Source: Erythrophleum ivorense (lineage: Eukaryota; Streptophyta; Magnoliopsida; Fabales; Fabaceae). From it: 64,000 nucleotides of DNA. Each line of letters begins with the position of its first letter. The stretch's first letter is position 1. The notes under the pieces are model-generated. The model worked only from the letters and a program-made list of their open reading frames with translations, was not told the DNA's origin and made no database searches. Positions 10,330-23,900 of the stretch are shown here, one piece after another. The stretch is from the NCBI GenBank assembly GCA_026724425.1, contig JAIUCV010000009.1, positions 17,247,294 through 17,311,293 on the forward strand. Direction: 5' to 3'. The translations under genes were made by a program, and so were the position numbers.

Positions 10330-12041
10330 ATGGCTCATTATTATTCTAATCAAGATGTTTATGATTCTTGTGCAAATTATTGGATTTCCCAGCAATTGGA
10401 TGAAGTTAGGTCAATGCTTCATGGCATTCTTGAAAGACAAAGACAAAGACAACAAAGCCAACAATACTAATAATTCAAACCATCATACTATAATCCATAT
10501 GAGATTCACCCTAATTACCACCATCATTATAAGCCATACCATAACTTCCATGTGCAAGAGCCAGAGTATCATTCCTATAACTATCATGAGGGATACATGC
10601 AATAGGAGCCCTAAAGGGAACCAAGTTGGGAAGAAAGGAGGATGCAACAAATGGATGCTTGCAATCTTCAACTCCGACGGGAAACTGAACAATTGCATCT
10701 TTAAAATCAACAAAGGATTGATAACCTCATGAAGGATTTAGGAGTTCAAATGAATCAACCAACTTCAAGTGCTATTGAATTGAGAGAAGAGCAATTCAGA
10801 AGAGAATATATAGAGGAGGAAGAGTCCTATTCATTGGGTAAAATACTTCCATCTTCTAATACATTGCAATTTGTTGGAATTGATTCTAGTATACTTGATA
10901 GCACTGAGACTATTAATGCATATGATTATGTTGATTCTGAATTACATGATGATGATGATGTAGATAAGGAAATTATTGTTGAATCTCCTAATTTGATTAA
11001 TTATGGTAACTCATTGAGCAAAACTGATACTTCTTGTGACGCTAAGGGATCTTTGTGTACTCATGCACTTGGTATTTCTACACCTAGCTGTGACCACAGT
11101 GATGAATTCATTTCTGAGCCTGTTAATGATGATTCTATTGAGTTTAGGGTAGTAGATAAGTGTGGGGTGACTTGGTATGTGATGATATGACTAATGAAAC
11201 AGTGAATGTAGCATGTGATAATGATATAGATAGTGAAATTGTTGAATAGCTTGTTGTTGATGAATCAAACTCTACTTTGAAATGCTTATGTGATGATTTA
11301 CATACAGGTCCTGTATGTGTTGAGATTGATGAGTTTTTAAAGTCTGATAAGTCTGTTGAATCCATGAATTCCTTTGTTTGTACTAAAATTATTGATAAGA
11401 TTGATTCTACTAATTATACTAGTGTTCATGAGAGTATGCATAGTGATAGTGCTGATATTGAAAATCCTATTGATACTTATGCTATTATTGATACTAGTAA
11501 GAGACTAGATTTCACTGTTGATTATTGTTTAGAATCTTTGGAGCCTACTAATGTCTCTTTGGTCAGGGAAGAAATTGTTTCTTTTGCTAAGAGTCCAGAA
11601 CAAATTCTTGAAGTTAGTGAGCTAGTTCCCAACAAGCCACAGACACCCTTAACTGAGATTAAGTAATTGCCAGATACCTTGAACTTAAAAGACTATGAGA
11701 AGTTGCAATTAGATTCTTCTGTTAATGCAGTAACTTTTACCAATGAGAGTCCAGTAGATTTTATTGGTTTTGATAGATATTTAGGGAATTTAATGTTTAA
11801 TGCATATAAAATTGATTTCAAATTTTTTTTCTTTAGTTTTGAATTTCCTAAATTTGATTTTTCTTTCTTTACTACTTTTGAATATGCTAAATATGACTTT
11901 CCAAAACTACTTATGGTTGAGGAAATCCATGAATCAACATTGCATGATCAATTCAAATGCTTTAAAGTGGTTAGACTTAAAGTTGTTCAATTGAAAAGGA
12001 ATAAAGTAGTTTTGATTTTGGTTTTTGATACTTATGATTAG
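10330..12041 (+). pseudogene. D internal protein of unknown function, decayed frame
   Basis: From ATG 10330 one frame can be followed to about 11160 with in-frame stops at 10468, 10471, 10603, 10612 and 10702. The frame then shifts and runs on to 12041 with stops near 11245 and 11664. The N-terminus contains SQQLDEVRSMLHGILERQRQ, probably helical, then a His/Tyr/Pro-rich stretch (about 10480-10600). Next come a Gln/Arg/Glu-rich segment and a long Asp/Ser/Glu-rich acidic part (about 10860-11660) with no familiar domain. The end is Phe-rich (KFFFFSFEFPKFDFSFF, about 11818-11872). There is no zinc knuckle, protease or RT. It may be a diverged gag-like or structural protein of the non-autonomous element; I cannot assign a function. 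The second half is the best preserved. Confidence 0.6.
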
Positions 12042-13532
12042 TTGATCTTTGATATAGTTCTTTTTAGTTTAAGATTTAGTTTTCTTTTCTTTTTCTGCAT
12101 TACTGTTTGCTTTGTTTCTGTTTGATAGGTAATAAAAGGTCGCTAACCAACTACATGGAAATTTAAGCCACCCTTGAGATCTTCGATTCAAGTTCATCCG
12201 ATTGTACACTCTCTTTTCACTCTTTTTAAATTGTATTGTTTATCTATTTACTAGATTGTGTGCTGGCATTAAGGACAATGAAATATTTAAGTGTAGTGAG
12301 GGGGGGGAGCTATTTCATTCCATTTCATCTTTTGAAAAATGTTAAGAATTTTTTTTTGAAAAATAGCATATTTTTTTTTTCAAATTTTTTGTGGAAGTTG
12401 CAAGTTGAGATGATTATAGCTTGGATTCACTTTGACGTGATAAGTGATGGATCTTGTGTCTTGATTCAAGTGAATTGGCAATGAATTTGATTTTAATGAA
12501 TTATTTGATAGCCATTAGCTGGTGAGAAATTGAGCCTTAATTATTCATTTCTAGTGTGTATTCACCTATCATTGCTTTCACTCTAGAACTTGTCTTGATT
12601 CTTTGTTGAGACCACATTTGCATTTGCATGTATGAAAATGATAAGGCATTCCTTTCTATTGTAGCTAGTGACCAAAAAGCTAACCTTGACATGCATTTTA
12701 TCCATTGTTTAGCCACTTTGGACCTTATTTTATCTTCTTGTTGACCTATAGCCATTAAAAATGCATCCCACCTTGTTTTAAGATACCTTAGGGATTTCAA
12801 GGAGCATTACATCAATTAGGATGGGAATATGTATGTCTTACATCAAGTTAGGCCATTGTTATTAAAAAATTAAGGAAAATGTACAAAGTTAAAGAAAAGA
12901 AAAGATGGAAAAGCTAAAGAAAAGCAATGAAAAGAAAGAAAGAAAAAAAAAAGAGGAAAAGCAATTGAAAATCAAAAGAAAGAAGTCTTTTGAATTAAGT
13001 TTATAGCTGTTTATGCTTGTTGGAATAAGGCCTTGAATGCACATTCTTCCTTATCCTTAATCTCCATTAATTGCTTTTGAAGTCCTAAGGTATCCAACTA
13101 TTATTTGTTTTCCCTTGTTCTTATATCCATTTATTTCATTCCCTAGCCCCATTACAACCTTGAATAAAGTCCTTTTGATTTATGCATAGCATTTGGCATG
13201 GGTGGTGGAGACTTAGAAGCTAGACAAGCTTATGGTAGTGAACTTTGATAGGTGAAGTTTGAGTGAAACACATTGCCTAAACACTTGAGAGTTGAGAGTA
13301 AACATCAACCTATGTGAGGGGCTATGCATTTCAATTCATTCTTTTCAAATGAAATTGCCATGGAACTTATTTCTCTTGGTGCAAGTGACGTTAGCTTTGA
13401 TTGTTGAAGTGATGAAAAGTTGTGATTAGCCTCTAGCTTGTGATTTTTACACTTCCTTTTTCATTTTCATTTTTCCACTTGTCATTCTACTAGTCTTTCT
13501 TTAAGATTTTGAGCTTTGCCCAGGAGTGCAAA
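12042..13532 (+). other. D untranslated internal region with G-run and purine tract
   Basis: There is no supportable gene here. A first polypurine-like run GTGAGGGGGGGGAG lies at 12296-12309, preceded by AATATTTAAGTGTAG, much like the true tract at 13533. Poly-T runs follow at 12349 and 12371. A strongly purine-biased stretch (about 12863-12990) consists almost wholly of A and G. The rest is AT-rich and featureless. Confidence 0.6.
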
Positions 13533-13553
13533 GGTTTAAGTGCGGGGGGAATT
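13533..13553 (+). promoter_or_regulatory. Polypurine tract of D
   Basis: GGTTTAAGTGCGGGGGGAATT directly precedes the LTR start TGATGAATGC at 13554, the usual arrangement in Athila-like and related non-autonomous plant elements. Confidence 0.8.
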
Positions 13554-15949
13554 TGATGAATGCTAATTTTCATATACTTTATTCCCTTAATTTTGGCACT
13601 TTAATAATTGAATATGGCTTATTGCATTTTATTAAGTGGAATTTGATTTTAATTAGCCCTTTTCCACATTTTAGGAATTAATTTGCAAATGATTGGCTTT
13701 TAGTACTTAAATTTCTTTTAGAATAAGTCTGCAAATGCTTTTACTTAATAGTTTACATTCTTTGTATGCAGATTCAATTGGGCTTTCTCAATTTCATGCA
13801 TGGATTGGGCTAGCACACATGAAGGTTGCATGTGCTCTAGACTTACCCACACACACATGCATGTAAACACAAGAAGGCAGCCTCCAAACACCATACACGA
13901 AACATATGAATAGCTCCTCCAAGTAGCTACATTCATGCATTCACGGGGCCCACATGGTTATTACACACTCTGCATGGTCACCCATACAAGCACCAACTTC
14001 ATACACTCCCATGTCCCTTCACACTGTAGTACACCCATTTGAAGCTTCACACAAACACGTAGTTGCATACTAACACGTGAATGGACTTGAGAATGTGAAG
14101 CAGAGCAGAGATGAGCCATGAGTTTGATGGAATGCTACGGGCTTGTGAAGTTGTTATGGGAGAGAAAGAAACACGTGGATGAGAAGAACGTGCATGTGGA
14201 GAGAAGAAAAGCTACGGGTTCAAAAGTAAGTAGCTATATGAAGCATGGTTGTGACAAAAGCAAGTAGCAAAGCATATGAATGAAAAGAAGAAGCAAGCAA
14301 GTAATGTGGCTAAAACAAAAGAGAAAAACAGCACGAAGAAGCCATGATTTTGTGCAGAAGAGAAAGAGAAGGAAGCAGCCTCTGTTTTGGAGAGCTGGAC
14401 GAAGAAGGAAAAGCAGTTGTAACATGCAGAATCTTTATATGGATAGCTATGGGAAAAGAGAAGAAGCTTGCAAGAAAAGATACGGGCTAGACTTCTCTTA
14501 ATGTCACACATCATTTCTTATGGAGAGAAGGGATACAAATGGGTTAGCAAGGAGCAGAACATGGAATAAGCAGTAGAAGAAGAAGACTTGAGCTTGGATG
14601 CATGAAGCAAGAAGAAAAGGGCAACACATGATGAGGGGAGCCAACGTGAAAAAAAAAGTAAAAGAAGATATGTGAAAAAGGAGCTTGGTTCTGACATGAA
14701 CCTGGAAACAGCCACATGGAAATTACATAAAGAGCAGCTACATGAGGAAGAACAATGAATGAAGAAGCTACAGAAGGAGAATCACACGAGCAAGGAGTAG
14801 CTGCGGGTTATGAGATGCCAAGTCAGCTCACGTGAGGAATAAATGAAGCTTAAATACAATCATGGCAAGTAGAAAGGAGTAGCACATGAAGAATATTAAT
14901 GAAGCACGTGGAATGAAGGAACACCATCCATTCAATCATTTTATCAATCCATCTCAAGCATCCATTAGGGAGAGAGCATTATTCATCCATTCCATTATGA
15001 ACCAAATCCATTCATTCCACGCTACACTCCATTTGCATACATAAAACATGCTCTTTCGTCCATTCCACGCTGTAACCATCCTCCATTCCCATTCCATCTC
15101 CACCTCCATTCCATCAGAGCTTGATTCACCTTTGTGGCTAGCTAGAAGGACAACCTTGGCGAAGCTTGAATCCATAGAGATAAACCTAAGATTTTCTTAT
15201 TTTTTCAGCACTTTTCTTCTCTTATATTATCTTGATTAAGATTGTATTTGATTAGGAATATATGATGTCTAAAGTTGGTGGCTAGTTAGACACTAATTAG
15301 GATACTTTTTGTTGATTAATTGATTAGATTAAACACTAAATTTTTCATTATTCTCTAATTTTCCATGTATGCCATCAAGGTGTTCGATGAAATGCATGAG
15401 TGAGATTGTGTGCGCGATTGTTTGATTTGAGGATTCTTTTGAGTTTAATTAGTTAATTAAACATCTTAGGGTAATAATTCAGAGGCTAATTAATCGATTA
15501 ATCAATCAAATTGAAGTGTTCATTGATCCTAATGACAAGAGTTAACGATTGAATGCGGGATTAAGGTTTCAATGCAACATTACTTTGTTAATCTCTTGAT
15601 TCTTGAGTGGTAACTTAAGATACATTGTTATGAGCACAATTATGGATTCTTATACCAGAATTAATCATAATAGAATTAGGATAAGGATAGTAGATACTAA
15701 GGGATGAATCTAAAGCTAGTCACATGTCTATCATTCAACCATAATTCATACAATTAGGTAATTAGTCATTTTAATTCAATTTCATTTTAGTTAGTTTAAT
15801 TAGACAAAAAACCCCCTTAATTTAGGCAGTTCTAGGATCCTTTAATACTTAGAAAACCTAATTAAACATTGAATTCCATTTCCAAGGGAAATGACCTAGG
15901 TTATACCACTAACTATAAAATTTAATCTAACCTTGGGTGTCATACGCCC
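13554..15949 (+). repeat. D 3' LTR, about 2.4 kb
   Basis: Starts TGATGAATGCTAATTTTC after the polypurine tract. The last 750 bases parallel the D 5' LTR. The right edge is uncertain by about 10 bases: the 5' LTR ends ACGACACGATCCTCTCA, and here CATACGCCCTGGTGTTTCA fits that end, but GTGTTTCACC also fits family A RT sequence. Short open frames of about 60-100 codons on both strands (for example complement of 14212-14514) are low-complexity Lys/Phe-rich frames from purine-biased DNA and are not called as genes. Confidence 0.75.
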
Positions 15950-17091
15950 TGGTGTTTCACCTTAGGGAACTTTGGTGTTATTTGTAAAAAAGAAAGGTAG
16001 TAGCTTAAGATTATGTATAGATTATAGAGAACTAAATAAAGTTACCATTAAGAATAAATATCCTCTCCCTAGATTAGATAACTTTTAGACTAGTTAGCTA
16101 AGGCATTTGTATTTTCCAAGATAGATCTTAGATTTAGGTACCACCAGCTGAGAGTAAGAACTGAAGACATCTGGAAGATGGCCTTCAGAACTAGATATAA
16201 GTATTATGAGTTCCTAGTAATGCCATTTGGACTAACAAATATGCCCACGATGTTTATGGATTATATAAATAGGGTATTCAGATTGTATCTAGATAAGTTT
16301 ATGGTGGTCTTTATTGATAATATTTTAGTGTATTCCAGATCTTTTGAGGAGCACAAAAGACATTTGAGACTAGTTCTAAAAACCTTGAAAGATAAAAGGT
16401 TGTATGCCAAACTTAGTAAATGTGAGTTTTGGCTAATCGAGGTAAGATTCTTAGGTCATGTGATATCACAGGCGAAGGTTGCAGTTGATCTTTATAAAGT
16501 AAAAGTTATGTTATAGTAGGATAGACCTAAAACCATCACCAAGGTTAAGAGTTTCCTAGGTTTGGCAGGGTACTATAAACTATTTATTTAAGTCTTTTCT
16601 CAGATAGCCTTACCACTGATGAGGCTGACTAGAAAAGAGATACATTTCATGTGGGACAATAGATGTGAGAGGAGTTTCTAGGAGTTGAAACTCCTGTTGA
16701 CCACTACTCCTATACTGATTATCCTTGACCCTAGTAAATCATTTGTGGTTTATAATGATGTCTTGAGAAAAAGGGTTAGGAATATATGTTGATATAATAG
16801 GATAGAGTAGTGGCATATGCCTTTAGGTAGTTGAGGCCTTATGAAGAGAATTATTTCACACATAACCTAGAGTTAGCTGTAGTAGTGTTTACCCTTAAAA
16901 TCTAGAGGCATTACTCGTATGGTGCTACCTTAGAAATCTATAATGACTATAATAGTCTGAAATACTTGTTTGATTAGAAGGAACGAAATATGAGACGGAG
17001 GAAATAGATAGAATTCCTAAAAGATTATGACTATACCTTAAAGTATCATCCAAGCAAAGCCAATGTGGTGGCTGATGCCTTGAGTAGGAAG
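15950..17091 (+). pseudogene. A2 pol, first part: RT and RNase H
   Basis: Begins with degraded codons for the APVLFVKKK stretch, then CIDYREL at about 16010. The clearest frame is 16178-16516 with FLVMPFGLTN, but the second catalytic Asp is Asn (GAT AAT at 16316-16321, IDNILVYS), so polymerase activity would be lost. A TAG at about 16514 sits where Gln is expected. RNase H (about 16700-17000) is recognisable but full of stops and frameshifts. It ends at 17091 in TGAGTAGGAAG, where the inverted LTR pair is inserted. Confidence 0.8.
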
Positions 17092-20000
17092 TGTAACACC
17101 ATAATTTCTTAGCTTATCTTATGCAATTTTTATACCTCATGCCATGTACTTCATAAGAATTATAAGAAATGGCATATAAAATATTGATTATTTTAGAGTT
17201 ACATCGTGTATGAAAATTTCCTTCGATGTCTCATGTAATATCATAAATTCTAGCTCATTTCATGACACTCATGTGCTTCACATCATTAAATTCTGCAAGG
17301 GAAGTAGAAAAGCCTATTAAAATAATATTTTATTGTGCTACATCGTGTATAAAAATTTCATTTGATGTCACGTGGACCGTGTGGGCTCATACTATATATT
17401 CTCATATTTAATTACATCAATACAACTCTTTTGAATCATTAAATCATGCCCACAACTCATGGAAATCAAAGAAGAGCTCAAAACAATCAAGTGTAATTTC
17501 AGCCAAAATTGGCCCCATTTCTAACCAAATTTTGGAAAATCATAACTAATTCTAGAAAAATCAAAATCATAAATTCTTGGCTATTATAGAAAGCTAAAGA
17601 TATCTACTTCACACTAAAAATATGCCCAGACCATAAAATCTATCACAAAGGGCATTTAACATCCAAAAAGGTCCAAAGGTCAAACTACCTCCTGATGCTG
17701 TCACAAATTTTGCAGCAAAATTTGAAAACATCCAATTAATTTCAAAAAAATCCAATCCATGCAAATGATATCAATCTAGAAAGATATGGATGTTAGAAAG
17801 AGGGAAAAAATATTTCTAGACCAACTCAGGCAATCCAAATCTCGAAATTCAATATAACAGCAACTCAGGTCGGGTAAGGGTACTGATTCTGGACAGAATG
17901 TTGAAAAATTCATATCTCCTTCTCTAGACATCCAAATGAGGTTTTTCTAGTTGGCAAGAGTCACTATGAATGTCTAGTTTATCTGTAAAACATTTCATGA
18001 CAATTAGAAATCATCTGGATCCTGTGTGATAGAATTCATTTTCGGACAAAATGAATAGTGTAGCAGACCAAAACTAGAAAAATTGCCAACTTTGAAAATT
18101 CATCAAATATTCTGTAGACCTCCAAAAGTTATGATCTTTATCTTCCTAGAAAGATCTCAATAAGCTCTAAATTTATGCCAAATATCAGACTAAGAAGAGC
18201 TCATTTGACTAAAAAGTGATATAGGGTTCCATTATGGTCATTTTTGGCTCCATATGGGGCACCAAAGTGACAAAATAGTTTTCCCTTGGTCTTGGCACCT
18301 TTTGGGCAAGTCTAAAAGCACACTTAGGACTCGTGTGAGCTGCCCAAATGGCCCCAAACCTCATACATCTCATTTTGGCCTTTTCATCCACACATATGCA
18401 CATTTCCATACTAACATTCAAGAAGCTACATTGACATAAGAAGCTTATTTTGCATTCTAGTATTCACATGTCATAATCTCTCACTTATACATAATACATC
18501 AACATATTTATACATGTTTATGAATTCATAAGACATATACATTCATGAATTTCAACATATGCCATTCTTGTAGCCTTAAAGTTACAAAATTCAAACACTT
18601 TCATGTCATCCTCTCATGTCTCATGTGCTTGGCTTCCATTCTCTTACTCTCTTGGTCCACCTAGCATGTTAGAGCATTGGAGAGGAGGGGATGAGATTCA
18701 AAGAATCCCAATAGCTCATCTCTCATTCAATCATACATAATGGATGCAAACAAGTCTCATAATTACATGTATGGTCATGTAGACATGTGCAAGTACTCAA
18801 GAAGTATTTTCATCATTTAAGAAAGTCATACATAGCATACAAAGGCTTGCCAAGCAAGTGGATTGGCCTCACCCAATTTCTTGTGGATATTGGACTTGCC
18901 TCACCCATTCTTTAAGAGATTCTTGGACTCAACCATACTCTTGGGAGCCCATCTTGCTTTTGGGAGACTCTTTGCTTTGCTCAACCAATCTCAAGGGTTC
19001 TTGACTCATCCTCACCATAGCTAAGGGTTCTTGGCCTCACCACACTCAAGCAAACCCAAGCACACATCAAGAACATCATATAAACATAATATGTCATCAT
19101 AAAATCATGGCATAGGAATTCATGGCTTGAAAATACACATACATACATTCTAAGACAAGTAAGCACACATTCATGCATAAGAGAAGGTGGAAAGAGCTAC
19201 CTTGCACACAATCACGCACTTTTTCTCTTGAAAATCCTTTCCTTGCTTTGGCCACACACCCACAAAAGTGTGGGGAAAGTTTTTCTTAGCCTAACACAAT
19301 TTATGGAAGCCAATTAGGTTCATGAAATAATTTCTAAGGCCACACAATTAGCTTAGACACTAAGTTGTTCTATAAACCCCATTATGGTCCATAAATGCAC
19401 CTAAAGAAGCAACACCCCTCAAATAAATTGTTAGCCCTATTCCTTCCTTTAAAATATGATTCTTGACTCTTTTTAAGCCTCCTCGAGTCATCACACAATT
19501 AAAACAAAGAGCCTAACATCATGTTGCTTCTTTAGGTCATAATATGGAACCTAAGGTACCAAATCACTTTCTATGAGTTCTAAATTTTTTCCAAGGCCTC
19601 CTCTCATATTCATTCATCATATATGACACAAAAATGGGTTTGGAAAAATTTAAAACTCTCCCTAGCTACTCCATCCATGCTTGGCCGAGACTATGCCCTT
19701 TTTTTGCCTCCTTGGAATTCTCTTTGTTTTCTTGAAGGAGGAAGCATATGGGGAGCATCTTAGGGATCTTAGGAGCTCATTTAAAATCTTAATTAGGCTT
19801 AGGAATTATCATATGAAATCAGATTTTGGAATGTGCACACAAAACCCTAGAATTTGTATCTTTAAATCTAATGGCTTTTTGATAATTTTCTTTACATATT
19901 CTTAATCTCCACACCCTTTTTCCTTATATTCATGCTTGTTTCTGCCTAAAAATCATCTCCTCCTAGGGTTTTCTCAAGTAGGGCGAAATGGTGAAGAAGG

Positions 20001-20939
20001 GAACTAAAGATGACAACCATAGGAAGAGAAATTACCTTGTTTTCTTGCTTTTTCTCACTTGAATCTTGTGTTCATTGAGCTCCTCTCTTCAAATCCTAAT
20101 TTTCCCTTGAATTTCTCCCTTGAATCAGGTTTATAAACTCTATTTTAATCAAAGGAAATCAAGGAGAAGGGAGGAGAGGAGGTGTGGATGAAGAAAAACA
20201 TGAAATACAACCATAAAAACATACCTTTAGCTTGGGATTTTTTCTCCTTCTCTTCTTCCCTTGGTGCACCCAAAACCCTAGCTCTCTCTTCTGAAATTAT
20301 GCAGAATTTTCTGATTCCAAATGGGGGAGAAAGTAGGGCGCCACCTATATATGTGTAGGAAAATTATTTTTTCAAAAATTTTAATTTTACTTTCATACTT
20401 TGCATTTTTGTTTCTCCTTCGTTTTAGCTCCTTTTTGAGAACTATCTTTTCCATTATGAAATTTAGGTTCCCAATTAGATAAAATACCTTTGAAATTACT
20501 CAAATTAGAGCTAAGACCTTCCTGAACGAATCTATCAAAGTTCGAGCACACTGACGTTAGAAAACATCCACCAGAGGGGTTTTAGCTGTCTTGAGGCTTT
20601 TATGGTTTTTATGGCCTCTAAGAACCCTAGGGAACTCAAAGCTTTTATTTAAAAATCCCTCCTATGTGAATTCCAAAATTTGCTCAAAATTACGAAAATG
20701 TCATTACGTTTTGTAAGCTTTTTGTAAAAAATTGTTTCTTCATTCTAGCTCTGTTTTTTTTTCTATCTGAGTTTGGGATTCTTATTTTTTGGAGTCTAGA
20801 ATGCTTCGTAAATTTTTTGGGACCTTAACTACATTTTGGGGGACTTCCTTTTATATCTAGTGAGTTTCATTCGTTTACGAAGAAACCGTACGTTACGTTT
20901 CTCATGTTTTCTCTTGTTTTCAGAAAATCGAATGTTACA
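17092..20939 (-). repeat. Inverted family A LTR, complete (3' LTR of a collapsed element)
   Basis: Read on the minus strand it starts TGTAACATTCGATTTTC at 20939 and ends ATGGTGTTACA at 17092 (3848 bp). The 188 bp landmarks are at 17528, 17718, 17899 and 18088 (four units) and the 31 bp array lies about 18840-19050. A TATATA word lies near 20344-20353 in the promoter position. Open frames inside (for example 18254-18439 plus strand, 19681-19905 plus strand) recur in other LTR copies and run antisense to the LTR. Confidence 0.87.
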
Positions 20940-23900
20940 TCTCATGGACCATGTGAGCTCATGTATCACATTCTCATATTTAATTACATAGATACAACTC
21001 ATTTCCATCCTCAAAATTGACCTAGAGCTCATGCAAAGCAAGGGAGTACATAAAATTCATATATGCATTTTTTGGCCAGAATTTTGCCTTTTCTGTCACA
21101 AATTTTGAAAAATCATAAATAATAATAGAAAAATCAAAATCATGCATTATTTGTCATTATAGAAAGCTACACATGTCTAATTTATGTTAAAAATATGTTT
21201 AGACCATGAAACATAACACATAAGACGTTTGAAATTTGAAAAGGTGTAGGGGTCTGGCTAGCTACTAGTACTGTCACAGCTTTCTATTACAAATTTTAAA
21301 AATGTCCAATTAATTCCAAAAAAATTCAATTCATACAAATGACACCAAAATGAAAAGCTAAAAATGTTAGCTAGAGGGAAAAAATAACTCTAACTAGTTC
21401 AGGCACACCTAGACCTCGAAACACAATCAAATAGTACCTGAGGTCAGTTTGAGTTCCTGATACTAGATAGAATCTTTAAAAATTTATATCTCCCTCTCTA
21501 GATAGTAAAATGAGGTTCTTCTAATTGACACAAGTCGCTAAGAATGTATAATTTCTTTTTATAAAATTTTGTGGCAATTGAATATCATTTGAGCACTAAG
21601 TGGTAGAATTTATTTTCGGACCAATATGAATAGTAACCTGACCAAAACCAAAATTTTTTCCAACTTTGAAAATTTATCAAATATTCTATAGACCTCCGAA
21701 AATTCTACACTTTAGCTTCTTAAAAAGCTATTAAGAAGCTCTAATTGCATGCCAATTCTCAGATCAAGAAGAACTCATTTGGATAAAAAGTCGTATAGGT
21801 TTCCAATATGGTCAATTTTTACTCCATATAGGATACCAAAGTGTCCAAATGATTTTCTTTGATGTTTGGTACCTCTTGGGCAAGTCTAAAAGTATGAATA
21901 TGACTTATATGAGCTGCCCAAGTGGTCTTAAACTTTGTGCATCTCAATTTTGCCATTCTACTTCTACTTATACACAATTGCATCAAACTTTCAAGAAGCA
22001 AAAATTGCCATTACATGCTCAATATACATTCTAATGGTCACATAACATAATCTCTCATTTATACAATACATATTAATAGAATTACATATGTCCAAGAGGT
22101 CATAGGTCATATACAATAATAGGTTACAATATTGCCACTTAAATGGCCTTAAAGAAGCATATTCCATGCACTTTGGTGGCATATTCTCATCTTTCAAAAG
22201 GTTGGCTTCCATTTCCTTGTTCCCTTTGTCCACTTAGCATGTTAGAATATTGGAGAGGAGGGAATGAGATTTAAAGAATCTCAATAGCTCATCTCCCTTT
22301 CAATCACACATAAAAGATGCAAAACCAATCTTAAAAATGCATGCATGGGCATATTTCATAACATGAATATTCAAGAAGCAATCTTAGCATTTGAAATATT
22401 CACACATAGCATACATAGGCTTGCCAAGCATGTGGATTAGCCTCACCCATTCACTTGTAGATTTTGGACTTTCCTCACCTATTCTTTAAAAGGTTCTTGG
22501 ACTCAACCTTGCTCTTGGAAGTCAACCTCACTTTTAGAAGACTCTTTACTTTATCTCAACTAACTTTAAGGGTTCTTGGCTCATCCTCACCATGGTTAAG
22601 GGTTCTTGGCCTCACCACACTCAAGAAAATCAAGTCAAGCATCTTAAACATCATTTAGAAAATATAATGGATCATCATGGTACCATGGCATATGAAATTA
22701 TGCTAAAATACGTTTCATAGCTTAAAACACACATACACACATTCAAAGACAAGCCAAGCATACATTCATGCATGAGAGAAGGAGGAGTGAGCTGCCTTGG
22801 AAGCAAGCACACACTTTTTCTCTTGAATTTCCTCTCCCTTCTTCGGCCTCACACACACAAAGGTGTGGGAATGATTTCTCTTGGCCTAAACACAATTTAT
22901 GGAAGCTAATTAAGTTCATGGAATTAATTCTAAGGCCAGACAATCTCCTCACACACTAACTTAACCTATAAACAACTTTATGGCTCCAAAAATGCACCTA
23001 ATAAAGCAACACCCATCAAATAATTTTTAAGCTCCATTATTTCCTTTCATATATAATTCTTGACTCCTTTTAAGTCTCTTAGAGTCATCACATAATTAAA
23101 ATAAAAGAGCCTAACTATATGTTGCTTCTTTAGGTTATTTTATGGAACATATAAGGCCAACTCACTTTCTATGGTTTCTAATTTTTTTCCAAGGCCTCCC
23201 CTCATCTTCACTCATCATATATGACTCAAAAATGGGTTTAGAAAAATTTGAAACTCTCTCTAGGCATGCAAACCCCTCTTGGCCGAACCTAGGAAGCATT
23301 TTGCTCTCCATGGACGTTGCTTTGTTTTCTTGATGGAGGAAGCACATGGGGAGAATTCTAGGGATCTTAGGAGTTCATTTAAACTCTCATTTAGGCATAG
23401 AAATTAAGGTATTAAATCAGATTTTGCAAGGAACATATGACACCCTAGAATTTGTATCTTGAATTTCCATGGTTATTTGTTAATTCTCTTTGCATATTCT
23501 TATTCTCCACACCCTTTTTCCTAAGAATCACCCTTGGTTCTACCTAACAACCAAGCCCTTCTATGACTTCTTGAGTGGGGCAAACCATAGGGAGAAGAGG
23601 AGCAAGGGGTAGCGACCATGGATGAAGAAATTACCTTATTTTTCTTTATTTTATCACTTTAATCTTGTCTTCTTTGGCCTGCTCTCTTCAAATCCGAATT
23701 TTTCCCTTAATTTCTCCCTTAAAATAGATTTATAAACTTCATTATAATCATAGGAAACAAAGGAGAATGGAGGAGAAGAGGTTTGGAAAGAAGAAAGCAT
23801 GAAAAACTACCAAAATTTCATACCTTCAAGCCTTGATTTCTCCTCCTCTTCTTCTTCCTCTTGTGTGCTACTCTCCCAGGGTTTCTTCTCTAGTTTAGGG

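Larger units (their letters stand above)
7961..15949 (+). mobile_element. Element D: non-autonomous LTR retrotransposon with tRNA-Asp primer site
   Basis: Two matching LTR stretches (7961-9793 and 13554 to about 15949) flank a 3.76 kb internal region. That region has a tRNA-Asp-type primer site at 9799, a decayed reading frame for an unknown acidic protein, a long untranslated part and a polypurine tract. No protease, RT, RNase H or integrase motif was found on either strand, so it must rely on enzymes from another element; Athila-type elements also use this primer. The first part of its 5' LTR is off-window because A1 lies in it. Its right end abuts family A pol sequence. Confidence 0.75.

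Noticed and set aside
10289..10732. 147-codon frame at the start of D's coding region
   Set aside because: It lies in a different frame from the one that gives a continuous sensible protein from 10330; it is open by chance while the real frame carries stops.
14212..14514. 100-codon frame on the minus strand in D's 3' LTR
   Set aside because: Low-complexity Phe/Ser/Leu composition from purine-biased DNA; the other D LTR does not keep it open.
20936..20945. Two separate nested LTR insertions rather than one pair at 17092-24262
   Set aside because: Separate insertion would leave the outer LTR continuing on both sides, but only one flank continues and a single target duplication surrounds both. 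Later recombination remains possible and is noted in the findings.
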